Of a DNA stretch of 64,000 nt, positions 1 through 10,347 are shown piece by piece. Every line of letters begins with the position of its first letter. Position 1 is the stretch's first letter. This DNA comes from Monilinia fructicola (lineage: Eukaryota; Ascomycota; Leotiomycetes; Helotiales; Sclerotiniaceae). The position numbers and the translations under genes are program-made. The stretch spans positions 1,476,501 through 1,540,500 of the forward strand of contig VICG01000001.1 in NCBI GenBank assembly GCA_008692225.1, read 5' to 3'. Below the pieces are notes generated by a model. The model did not search any database, was not told where the DNA came from, and worked only from the letters and a program-made list of their open reading frames with translations.

Positions 1-1820
1 GAACAACTATGGTCTAGGCTATGTTAGATTAGAGAGAAGGCTACCTACTGCAGCTTTATATTGGCGTAGTTGGCTGGCTCACTTGAGCATCGAGCATGGG
101 CTTGAAACGGAAATTATCAGATCATACAAATATACTGGGGAAGGACTTGCCATGTCCACTCCTTTCATCTGTTGACTTAACTGTGGGTGGCCATGCAGTT
201 ATTGGACATTTTCCAGGAGCCATTTTGCCTGTTAAATACCCGAGAGGTCGATAAGATGTACGCTTAAAGAGGAAATTAAGCTTGAATTAAAGCCGAATGG
301 AAACCTCTATAATATATGGATGCGGTCTCACTGGCTTTACTATTCGTTGACATCTGCCCGCATTATCATGAGAGAGATGTCACGTATAGTTCCATAAAGC
401 GGTTATATACAGCCGCGGGATTAAGGTATGATATAGCCTTGTAAATAGTTGCTGTCCTCGTCGTCCTTGAGCTTGGTGATATGGCCGAGGCCAAGAAGCG
501 GGTGTGGCGCGGTAATTATACAGAAATAGAACCAACTCAACACGGCACTGCCATGCAACAAACCACATATTCGGGAGTGATATCGTCACCAGTCTCATCT
601 GATCTTTTGTGGTTTTGGATGGTATTGGTTGTATCTGGAAAAATCAGTGCTGGAATTGGTATTCATGCAGGTAGTTATTTGTCCTGCTTACAAATCATAT
701 TAATAGAGATGTCGTGGGTGACAATAGGGGACTAGAACGAGCCGATCGACCGAACACTATCTCCGCACTTTAACTAACGAGTTTAACTGATAACATTTGA
801 ATGAACAGATGCATGATGTATGGTATGGTTTTACTGCTTCCTTGTAAGGATACTCAAACGCAAAGCAAAAAGCATCAGCCATTGATATAACCTTACATGA
901 CCTTGCCAACTTGACACACTGTTATGTATAGGAATTCTTAATTATAAGCTTCTACTGCCGTTCTAGGCACTGCAGTCGAAGATACGAAGCAGATAGAAGT
1001 CCTGATACAACGGCCATTAATGAAAAGGACTATGATTGAATGCATGATGGTCAGTATGAGAAATCATTGTTTCGTCACACCGTGGAAACTGGCCGTTACG
1101 AAATATCTCATCCTTCGTTTGATATACTAAATCAAGATATGATAGCAACTAAGCTATCTTCGAATCCCAGTTCTAAAAGGCGAGAACCATGTCAGATGTA
1201 TTACCATTCATCCGAGGACATATTTCCGCCCGAAGAAAACGTTGAGAGCTGGTAGCTTACTAGGATTACTCTAGAGTAAGAAGTCCAGTGCTTGAAGTAG
1301 CCGAAGCTTCTCGCCCTACATATGACGGGTAAAGCAAGGAGGCTGCTGGGCAATAATAGAGTTGAAGTGATAATTGTGAAACGTTGAGTAAACACTCCCT
1401 AAGAATATAATATATGTCAAAAGAGTCATCGTTCCTTTATATGTAACGAGAATCGAAAGGGGTTCACTTAACCTTAGCGACATGGGCCTTATTAAGCTGT
1501 GGAGACTGATTGTCTCCGCAAAGGGCGTATTGCGCCATCATGGCTTTACTCCGTATTGAGTCACAGACATATGCGTTTGTTTGCTAATCCGTTAACATCC
1601 GTTCAAACGTTCATGCTCAGCTTGATCATTGGTTATATCGTTACGGAATACCACAACGCCGAAGCAATTCATTCGAGAGGTCCAGTTTTTTATTCCGTCA
1701 ACTTGGCACTAAAAGATCCGATAACGAAATTCTTCCTCACTACAAATAATCTTTCAACCACCTTGAGATCGATCGACGAACATACAACCCAAATACAGCT
1801 CTCAAGTTAATCTAGCAGAA
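1..1820. other. Leading intergenic region, no supported gene
   Basis: The longest open frames here are about 100 codons. They show no recognisable domain, no convincing intron chain and no compositional bias. I see no tRNA-like T-loop and no notable repeat. The last few hundred bases must hold the promoter and 5' UTR of the PLP-enzyme gene that starts at 1821. The 103-codon frame at 1499-1810 ends just before that start and is probably fortuitous. Confidence 0.5.
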
Positions 1821-3178
1821 ATGGCAAACTCCCAGCCTGGTCTAAATGGTAAACAAGATCTCAAAGATCATACCCCTGAGCACGGATTTTCCTCGTTGTC
1901 ACTCTCTTCCCAAACCATCCACGCAGACGATTTTCTCAACAAAGGTCAAGATGTTGCACCACCTCTCCACCTCTCCACTACTTTCCGCTACAGTAATAAC
2001 CCAGATTATCTCGTTGCGTTGAGTGAATTAGATGTGAGTGCTGCTCCCACGCCTACGTTCGTCACATGATCTACTTCTATATTGTATTCCAATTATTTCA
2101 TAATTCTGATGCTGATGCTGATGCCACTATACAGCCACATGCCCCTCATGAAGGTCATGTCTATTCCCGACATACCGCACCAAATACCACACGCTTCGAA
2201 GCAATCCTTAGCACCATCCTCAAAGGCCCTACCTTAACCTATGCATCCGGTCTCTCGGCCTTCCATGCCCTCCTCGTCTACCTCAACCCCAAGCGCATCT
2301 CTATCGGCGAGGGATATCATGGATGTCATGGCGTGATTGCTATCCATAAGAAACTCACCGGCCTCACAAAAATCCCTTTGGACTGTCCTGCCGAGGATCT
2401 GCAACCTGGCGATATCATCCATGTAGAAACACCACTCAACCCGCAAGGAACCGCCTACAACCTCGCTGCCTTTGCCGAGAAGGCCCATTCTCGTGGTGCA
2501 TTTTTGTCTGTTGATGCTACGTTTGCTCCACCGCCACTTCAAGACCCCTTCCTCTGGGGTGCAGACATCGTCATGCACAGCGGGACGAAATATATCGGCG
2601 GGCATTCCGATATGCTGTGTGGTGTTCTGACTGTAAACCCCAAACACGTTGAGCATGGGTGGTTCCGAGGGTTACAAGAAGAGCGATTGGTTCTTGGAAA
2701 CGTGATGGGGTCGATTGAGGGATGGTTGGGTATTCGGAGTGTGCGGACTTTGGAGATTCGGGTCAAGCAGCAATCTGCCTCGGCCCAGAATCTTGTTTCT
2801 TGGCTAGACAACGCTTTGAAATCTAGTGGTGCCGAGACGGAGGCTGTGAGGAGAGCTGTGCTCAAGATTGAGCATGCGAGTCTACAGGAAGAGGATATTA
2901 AGGATGGCTGGTTGTTGAAGCAAATGCCAAATGGGTTTGGGCCCGTGTTTTCCATCGTCTTGAAGGAGGTGGGATTCGCGAAGAAGCTACCAAGTAAGTT
3001 GGAGTTGTTTCACCATGCGACGAGCTTGGGGGGCGTGGAAAGCTTGATTGAGTGGAGAGCGATGTCGGATGCGACAGTTGATCAGAAATTGTTGCGAGTC
3101 AGTGTGGGAATCGAGGGGTGGGAGGATTTAAGAGATGATTTGTTGCAAGCCTTCAAGTCATTGGTGAATGAGAAATAG
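1821..3178 (+). CDS. PLP-dependent Cys/Met metabolism (trans-sulfuration family) enzyme
   Basis: Two exons, 1821-2033 and 2135-3178, are joined in phase 0 (donor GTGAGT, acceptor ACAG) and give 418 residues, normal for this family. The fold is that of cystathionine gamma-synthase/beta-lyase/gamma-lyase enzymes, which use pyridoxal phosphate to make or break C-S bonds in cytosolic cysteine and methionine metabolism. An N-terminal segment with PPLHLSTTFR and a YSRH motif (about residues 47-80) is followed by an ASGLSAFHA stretch that binds the cofactor phosphate. The Schiff-base lysine lies in SGTKYIGGHSD, at about K223. The C-terminal half holds the usual SVGIEGWEDL block. Which reaction it catalyses cannot be decided by eye; the sequence diverges from the classical CYS3, STR2 and MET17 types. 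The start has an A at -3 and precedes a plausible cytosolic N-terminus. Confidence 0.85.
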
Positions 3179-3438
3179 AATTTCAGGGGGTCATTAGACG
3201 GTATTACTCTTCCGTCCAAACATTAGATGTATACATTAGGATCGTTCATTGTAATGAAGCGGTAGTCGCCTCGTGCGATGCAAAATACCGAAGTATCTTG
3301 TTAAGATATTGCAATTACATTCTGGCTATGGCCTATAACAAAGCGAAGCGCTACAAAAGCAAATGGGTATCTTAAAAATCGAGAAAAACGCCGTATAGAA
3401 CTGCCCTCTTCAATCAATCCATATTCAAGTAATACAAA

Positions 3439-6192
3439 TCAAGCACCACTAAGCGAGCCCAGACCACCAAACACAAAGTCAACATCACACTTCTCTCCTC
3501 TTCCAGAATTAATCCATTCCTCAACCACTTGATATAGTTTCTTTCCCATACTCTCTCTATCTCCAGCAGTCATCTCAAGGCCAGAAGCTTGCATTCCACA
3601 ACGAACATACGTGTCCTGCTTCGATGTTTCCATGACCAGTTTTGAGATTCCATCAAGATCAATCTGGACTGTTTCAAGAAGCCTATGGGTTTGTAAGTCT
3701 TCGGGTATCGATTCTAGGGGAAGACGCACTGTCTGAGCCCGCTTCAACTTTCGAGGGCCGCCCGTGATGCTAGACAAAACAGCAAATGATTTTTGCCGTT
3801 TCATAAAGTAACCTCGAGGATCACTATCTGGAAGAGAGGAGTCGACAGCTTCTTTGTTTGCCTCTAAAGATACCTCCCCTAAATTCTCTCGGGGTATTTC
3901 AAGGCTAGCTAAAGCAGCATTGTAACGATTCTTATGAGGAGAAGGGCGGGAAGTAGCTTGGCTTGTGACGGGTGTTTGTTGAAACATATCTCGCATAGAT
4001 TGAAGCTCGTCTCGGCGGCGTCGAGTAGCGTTCTGTTTTCTGTGTTCAAAATCCATAGCCCAATCCAACTCAGGATTTGATGACTGTGCTTCTGAGGCAA
4101 GATTTGCAGTTGCAGCAGGTGTGTTGCGTGCCTCTCTTTGTAGTTGAAAGGGCTGGTAAGGAATAGGAAGCTGTGTTTGCACATGTCCAACTGATGCACC
4201 GCTAGAATCTGGTCTTCGAAATGGCGATACAAATTGTTTGTTTGTTCCTCGACTCTTCATTTGCTTTCGCAGTTGCGTGTTTGGAGATGTGTCTGGAGGT
4301 GACATCAAAGAATTCTCAACGAAATTTGCAGCCGTAGTGAATCCATTTCTGTTCACCCGGCTATGCGGGAGGATTTCGGGTAAATCATGCTCAGTTATTG
4401 GATCCGAGAAATCGCCCGGCTGCACTGGACTACCGTGAATGCGACTGTTAAAATTGGAGTGCGATTTTAAGATCTCTGCTATGCTGGTGTTGGCATTTTC
4501 AACTTGGCGTGTCTGCACAGGTGAGAGCAGAGTAGGGATTGGCTGGGTCGACGCAGCCTGAGAGACTCTATCTTCAACTGAATTGGGAGATATACCTGAG
4601 TTTGAGTTTACGTTGATGATGCTCGAACTTGTGGTAGTTACATCCTGAATTGGAGCAGTCATTTTAGCAATGACCCATGGATTCAAATCAGCCGAAGAAG
4701 ACTGCAAATTGCTGTGCAAATAAGGTTGCTTCTGCGTTGTATTGACAGATGATCGAAGACGAAAATCATCTGTATATTCTGTGTAGTCTTGAGACATATC
4801 ACACCCCCATTTACGCTTTCCCGGAGCGCTAGATCCTTCAGATTCCTCATAGTTTTGTAACTCTGTCAGCTTTCGAGCCTCGCTAGAAATGATCGGACAA
4901 ATATTAGATGTAATGTCTGAGTTTGAGTGAGTGTTTGGAGGAGTGTCTCCAGGCATGTCGACAGTAGATGAGGATATCGAAGAATCCTGCTGAGGTTTCC
5001 GGGCGAGAAGAACATCGAATCCATTGGAATTAGTCTGTATTCTACGCTTCGCTAGTTTAGGCATCACCGCACTGCACCCTCCATAGAAATTCTTAAACAT
5101 CTTCTCTACGGCTTCCAGCACTAGAATCTCGTTCTCGAAAAGTATGTCATCTTTAGCAGGTTCAACGTTGGGGTCATAACTTGCTTCAGGACAAACAATG
5201 TTGAGGCGCATAAAGGGGTTCTTGAGTTTATCTGAAGAAGACTCTGCCAACGTACTTCGAAGATATTTCTTGAAAATCGTTACGATCCTCTTCATGGTCC
5301 CCTTTTCAGATGCCACTGGCCTGGAATCAACTGATAAATATTGTCCGCTTCCTATTTTACTATGATCTGAATCAGGCCTGGGGATAAAAGCTTCAAATCG
5401 AAAATTAGAAGTCACCACTTCGCTTGGAGGATTAACATCTGATGAAACATCCGCGCCGACACCAAGCTCGAGATCAGAAGATTCGGGGAATATTATTGAC
5501 GTCTCCGAGCATTGCAAAGCAGCTTCTCGGCCAATGATAAGCGATACTGCATCTTTGATAGCACCATTTGGGCGAGGCGCGTACGACCATGCGCCCTTGG
5601 TGCCCTTTACAATCTTGAGGGTAAGCTTAATAGAAAGTCGCGCTAGAGCATACCTCTGTAACAGCTCTTGAATTTTACCGATCGTTTTGGGTGCTTCTTT
5701 CAGGGCTGTTTGTTTCCTAACTGGTAACTTTGACATGAGGTTCATCACACAAACTGTTGTTCCAACCGGATGGGAAGTTCGAGATTGTGAATGAACCCCA
5801 CCCAGTGCCTTCAATTTTACACACGTTGCAACTGGTTGGCCATCCATCTTTGTGGTTATTGAGACATCACCAAGCTGACAAGTAGACGCTAGTGCCTCTC
5901 CTCGAAATCCCAAGCTTCTTCCGCCTAGCTTCCTGAGCTCCATAAAGGTTGTCAATTTGGAAGTGTGGCCACGCCTTCCTAACGCATCGAGATCCTCAGG
6001 CTGGATACCATATCCATTATCGCGAACCTCAATCTTATCAATGGTATTTTGAGAAATAAGAATGTCAATACTCGTAGCTTTCGCATCGAGGGCATTATCA
6101 ATGAGCTCCTTAATAAGAGATACAGGTGTGGCAAGAACCTGAGAAGAACCTAAGAGATGAATTGTTGAGTCTGGCAACGCCTTGATTGCCAT
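3439..6192 (-). CDS. MLH2: MutL-family mismatch repair protein, MLH2/PMS1(human)-like
   Basis: A single uninterrupted exon encodes 917 residues from the ATG at 6192. An in-frame ATG 39 nt upstream would add 13 residues, but the family normally starts just before the ALPDSTIHLL segment. The N-terminal GHKL ATPase motifs are clear: ELIDNALDAKA (E29, N33), DNGYGI, RGHTSKL and GFRGEAL. A low-complexity Ser/Asn/Gln-rich linker follows from about residue 370 to 720, then a short C-terminal block ending in a VDFVFGG sequence. I see no DQHAxxE endonuclease motif, which argues against the PMS1(yeast)/PMS2 and MLH3 subfamilies and for MLH2, an MLH1 partner that tunes gene-conversion tract length in meiosis and assists repair. 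It is nuclear by inference. The gene is divergent from the valyl-tRNA synthetase gene with about 630 bp between starts. Confidence 0.8.
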   Translation of the reverse strand: MAIKALPDSTIHLLGSSQVLATPVSLIKELIDNALDAKATSIDILISQNTIDKIEVRDNGYGIQPEDLDALGRRGHTSKLTTFMELRKLGGRSLGFRGEALASTCQLGDVSITTKMDGQPVATCVKLKALGGVHSQSRTSHPVGTTVCVMNLMSKLPVRKQTALKEAPKTIGKIQELLQRYALARLSIKLTLKIVKGTKGAWSYAPRPNGAIKDAVSLIIGREAALQCSETSIIFPESSDLELGVGADVSSDVNPPSEVVTSNFRFEAFIPRPDSDHSKIGSGQYLSVDSRPVASEKGTMKRIVTIFKKYLRSTLAESSSDKLKNPFMRLNIVCPEASYDPNVEPAKDDILFENEILVLEAVEKMFKNFYGGCSAVMPKLAKRRIQTNSNGFDVLLARKPQQDSSISSSTVDMPGDTPPNTHSNSDITSNICPIISSEARKLTELQNYEESEGSSAPGKRKWGCDMSQDYTEYTDDFRLRSSVNTTQKQPYLHSNLQSSSADLNPWVIAKMTAPIQDVTTTSSSIINVNSNSGISPNSVEDRVSQAASTQPIPTLLSPVQTRQVENANTSIAEILKSHSNFNSRIHGSPVQPGDFSDPITEHDLPEILPHSRVNRNGFTTAANFVENSLMSPPDTSPNTQLRKQMKSRGTNKQFVSPFRRPDSSGASVGHVQTQLPIPYQPFQLQREARNTPAATANLASEAQSSNPELDWAMDFEHRKQNATRRRRDELQSMRDMFQQTPVTSQATSRPSPHKNRYNAALASLEIPRENLGEVSLEANKEAVDSSLPDSDPRGYFMKRQKSFAVLSSITGGPRKLKRAQTVRLPLESIPEDLQTHRLLETVQIDLDGISKLVMETSKQDTYVRCGMQASGLEMTAGDRESMGKKLYQVVEEWINSGRGEKCDVDFVFGGLGSLSGA

Positions 6193-6823
6193 CTTGTATG
6201 TGTTCTCGCCCAGTCGACTACATAAATACAAGAGATACTTGAAAACACACTTTAACTCTAAGAAATGTAGATGAATGAATGATCTGCAACCTGGGCAGTA
6301 CTACCTGGTGAAATATTAAATATGTCTTGACAGGAGAAGGATAGATTGTTTCATGTGTAAATTGATATTCCCAACGAGAAACTTCAATGAACGACATATA
6401 TATAAATATATATGATAAAAATATTTACATATAGTGATTTAGAGAATGGCCAGATCAGAAGTGAGTAAAGATGGTTGGTTGATTTTTCCAGGACCTGAAT
6501 TGGAGAGAGTTCCAAAAGCTTTATTAGTCAGCATCATGTGGCTGGTGTCACTGAATGTGCCACTAGAATTGAATGTGATGCAGAAACAAGCCACACGAGG
6601 GGTGATTCACCCAAATTCGAAGAGTCACACTTATCGCATGGGTTTTATTTGAAGATCCAGGTTGCAATCAAAATAAGCCAATTTACTAAGTGTCTACGAC
6701 TTTGTTCAACTGTTCTTTTGGTTTTACAGAGCCTACACTTTCAAGACGTCTCGACCTTTGTTCAGGGCGCTCTGTGTGCGCAGACCGCCTTACAGAAGTA
6801 TTTTCAATCTTCCACACGTCAGA
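6193..6823. promoter_or_regulatory. Shared divergent promoter region of MLH2-like and valyl-tRNA synthetase genes
   Basis: This 631 bp segment separates the two divergent starts and must contain both promoters and 5' UTRs. It includes an AT-rich core with TATATATAAATATATATG near 6397-6414. A pyrimidine-rich stretch ends in TTTTACAG at 6729, which looks like a 3' splice site. From 6677 to 6823 a stop-free frame continues straight into the synthetase start; the part after the splice site is rich in Arg, Ser and Thr and free of acidic residues. The possible mitochondrial isoform is discussed in the findings. Confidence 0.55.
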
Positions 6824-9800
6824 ATGGCTACCAACGCTGCTTCGTATAATCCAAGTAAGGACTTCAATGTTGTAAATATTCCAAATCTTACAATTAACTA
6901 AAATGAATTTGCAGTCGGAGAGAATACTGGTTCGGCAACAGGGCAACCACCAGCAGTTTCAAACGAAACAAAAGCTGCCCTTGCAGATGCTGCAGAATCT
7001 AGCACAACTGGTTCGCATGTGCCAGGACAAACTGCAGCTCCAGTAGCTGGTGAAGGCGAAAAAAAAGTAAAGAGCGAGAAAGAGCGTATGAATTTCAACC
7101 AAATGCAAAGGATTTTACAAGCTAATTCTCTGCTGCATAGTCGAGAGAGAACGCAAGAAGGCAGAGAAACAAGCCAAGTTTGACCAGAAAAAGCAAGCTC
7201 AAAAGGCAAACGCTGCCGCGGCTGCAACGAGCAAGAACAAGGAGAAGAAAGCCAAAGCGGAAAAGAAGGCTGCCGAGGAAGTCTTGCCAAAATATGTCGA
7301 GGATACCCCAGAGGGAGAGAAAAAGAGTATGCCAATCAGATTATCTGCCCACATTGATCAACAAGCTAAATGTTCTGTATAGTTATAAAATCTTTTGATG
7401 ATCCCCAATACAAGGCATACAACCCAATTGCCGTCGAATCAGCGTGGTACTCGTGGTGGGAGAAGGAGGGCTTCTTCAAGCCAGAGTTCACAGCAGACGG
7501 AGAAGTTAAACCTGAGGGATCCTTTGTTATCGTCGAGCCACCGCCAAATGTCACTGGAAACCTACACATGGGACATGCTCTTCCTAATGCTTTGCAAGAT
7601 TTACTTATTCGTTGGAATCGTATGCATGGAAAGACGACGCTCTGGCTTCCGGGTTGTGATCACGCTGGTATTTCTACTCAAAGCGTTGTTGAGAATATGC
7701 TATGGCGTCGAGAGCAAAAGACTCGACATGATCTTGGAAGACCAAAGTTCGTTGAGACTGTCTGGGACTGGAAGGACGAATATCACAAGAAAATCAATGC
7801 GGTCCTCCGCAGAATGGGTGGATCCTTTGATTGGACCCGTGAAGCTTTCACAATGAACGAGAATTTCTCTGCCGCTGTTACCGAAACCTTCGTAACTCTT
7901 CATGAGGAAGGTATTATTTACAGGGCCAACAGACTTGTAAACTGGTGCACAAAACTCAATACTTCCTTATCGAATCTGGAGGTAAATAACAAAGAGCTTA
8001 CGGGTCGCACGCTTCTTGATGTACCAGGATATGACAAGAAGGTCGAATTTGGTGTCATCGTTCATTTCCAGTACCAAATTGAAGGATCTGATGAAAAGAT
8101 TGAGGTTGCGACAACTCGTGTTGAAACTATGTTAGGTGATACTGGTATTGCAGTCCATCCTGACGACACTCGTTACACACACCTTGTTGGAAAGAACGCT
8201 GTCCATCCTTTCATCGAAGGACGACTGATGCCAATCGTTGCCGATACATATGTTGAAAAGGACTTTGGTACCGGTGCTGTCAAGATTACTCCAGCTCATG
8301 ACCCTAATGATTTCGCTCTTGGACAGCGACATAATCTTGAGTTTATCAACATCTTGACCGATGATGGTAAGATGAATGAAAATGCAGGCCCTTATGCTGG
8401 ACAAAACGATTCGATGTTCGTTACACTATCCAGGAGGACCTTAAGAAGGCTGGTCTATACGTCGACAAAAAAGACAATCCCATGACTGTCCCACTCTGTG
8501 AAAAGTCGAAGGATGTGATTGAGCCAATGCTAAAGCCGCAGTGGTGGATGAAGATGAGAGAAATGGCGGATGAAGCCATTAAGGTTGTGAAGTCTGGCGA
8601 GATCAAGATCAGACCTGAATCTGCTGAGAAGAGTTACCTCCGATGGATGGAGAATATCAACGATTGGTGCTTGTCGAGACAGCTCTGGTGGGGCCACCAA
8701 GCACCTATGTACTTTGCTCAAATCGAAGGCGACGAGAATGATGAGAGTAATGGTGAGCGGTGGTTTGCCGGCAGAACACAAGAGGAAGCAGAAATCAAGG
8801 CCAAGAAGGCTCTTCCTGGCAAGACCTTCACGCTCAAGAGAGATGAGGATGTGTTGGACACCTGGTTCTCATCTGGTCTTTGGCCATTTGCCACCATGGG
8901 CTGGCCAAAGAAGACAAGTGACTTCGAAAAACTATACCCAACATCAGTACTTGAGACCGGCTGGGATATTCTGTTCTTCTGGGTTGCACGCATGATCATG
9001 TTTGGCATCAAGATGACCGGCAAAGTACCTTTTACAGAAGTATACTGTCACTCTCTGGTTCGTGACTCTGACGGTAGAAAGATGTCAAAATCCTTGGGCA
9101 ACGTCATCGATCCTCAAGATGTAATTCAAGGTATCGCTCTTGAAGATTTGCATGCAAAGCTTTTGGTGGGTAATCTTGCCCCAGCTGAAGTTGAGAAGGC
9201 AAAAAAGTATCAGAAAACTGCCTTTCCTGATGGTATTCCAGAATGCGGTACTGATGCTCTGCGATTTGCGTTGGTATCCTACACTACTGGTGGTGGAGAT
9301 ATTGCATTCGATATCAAAGTTATTCATGGATATCGAAAGTTCTGCAACAAGATATACCAAGCGACGAAATACGTGGTTGGTAAACTGCCTGCGGATTTTG
9401 TTCCACAAAAAACCGCAAAACTCACGGGGAAGGAGTCTTTGGCTGAACGTTGGATCTTACACAAGATGACAATTGCCGCGAAAGAAATCAACCAGAACCT
9501 CGAAGATCGTGAATTTATGCGTTCAACAACTGCCATTTACCAATACTGGTATAATCAGTTGTGTGATGTGTACATTGAGAATTCCAAGGCAATTCTTCAG
9601 GATGGAACCGAGGAGGAGAAGAGATCTGCTACTAACACTCTATATACTGCCCTTGAAGGTGCTCTCACCATGATTCATCCTTATATGCCTTTCTTGACTG
9701 AAGAGCTCTGGCAACGTCTTCCTCGACGTCCAGAAGATAAGACCCCATCTATTGTTCTTGCAAGATACCCAGTATATGAAGCGGAGTTAGATGATCCTGC

Positions 9801-10347
9801 ATCCGAAGCAGCTTACGAACTTGTACTAGGTGTATCTAAGGGTATTCGATCTTTGATGTCTGAATACTCGCTAAAAGACGAAGGAAAGGGTAAGTCACCA
9901 TAAATTTATAGCACAAAGATCAATCACTAACTGGCTCTAGTGTTCGTCCAAGCCTACGATGCCACTTCTCACGCCACCGTCACATCTCAAGTTCAATCTA
10001 TCAAGTCGTTGTCCGGTAAAGGCGTATCCTCCTTGGAAGTACTCTCGTCAACCGATGCTCGCCCAGCTGGATGCGTAGTATTCTCTGTATCCTCTGCTGC
10101 TGCTGTTTTCTTGCATGTCAAAGGTCGTGTAGACATTGATGGTGAGATCCAAAAGGCCGCAAAGAAGCTAGAGAAGACTCGCTCAGGTATTGAGAGACAA
10201 AGAAAGATTATTGATGATCCCGCATACCAACAGAAAGTCAGCAAGGAGCTACAGGAGATAGAGAAGAAGAAGCTGGGAGATCTCGAGACTGAACAGCGTG
10301 GTTTTGAAGAGACGATCAAGCAATTCGAGACATTGAAGCTAGAGTAG
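6824..10347 (+). CDS. VAS1: Valyl-tRNA synthetase (cytosolic/mitochondrial), one frameshift
   Basis: Five exons fit the family: 6824-6854, 6915-7085, 7141-7326, 7383-9889 and 9941-10347. The enzyme charges tRNA-Val. A Lys/Ala-rich appended N-terminus precedes the class I catalytic core. The HIGH-type motif is HMGH in [13 protein letters not shown], the KMSKS motif is intact ([10 protein letters not shown]), and an editing (CP1) domain lies between them. An anticodon-binding domain and a C-terminal coiled coil with many Lys and Glu complete the protein, about 1,100 residues. At 8403-8406 a run of four A, where five are needed, breaks the frame. Conserved sequence continues at once in the next frame (RFDVRYTIQ, then [12 protein letters not shown]). 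An essential single-copy gene with one homopolymer deletion suggests a sequencing error. A non-ATG or upstream-exon start could add a mitochondrial presequence. Confidence 0.93.

Noticed and set aside
1499..1810. 103-codon open frame just before the PLP-enzyme gene
   Set aside because: It has no family match and lies where the promoter and 5' UTR of the next gene are expected.
8396..8482. An intron explaining the frame change in valyl-tRNA synthetase
   Set aside because: No donor and acceptor pair fits, and the protein sequence is continuous across the shift without missing residues.
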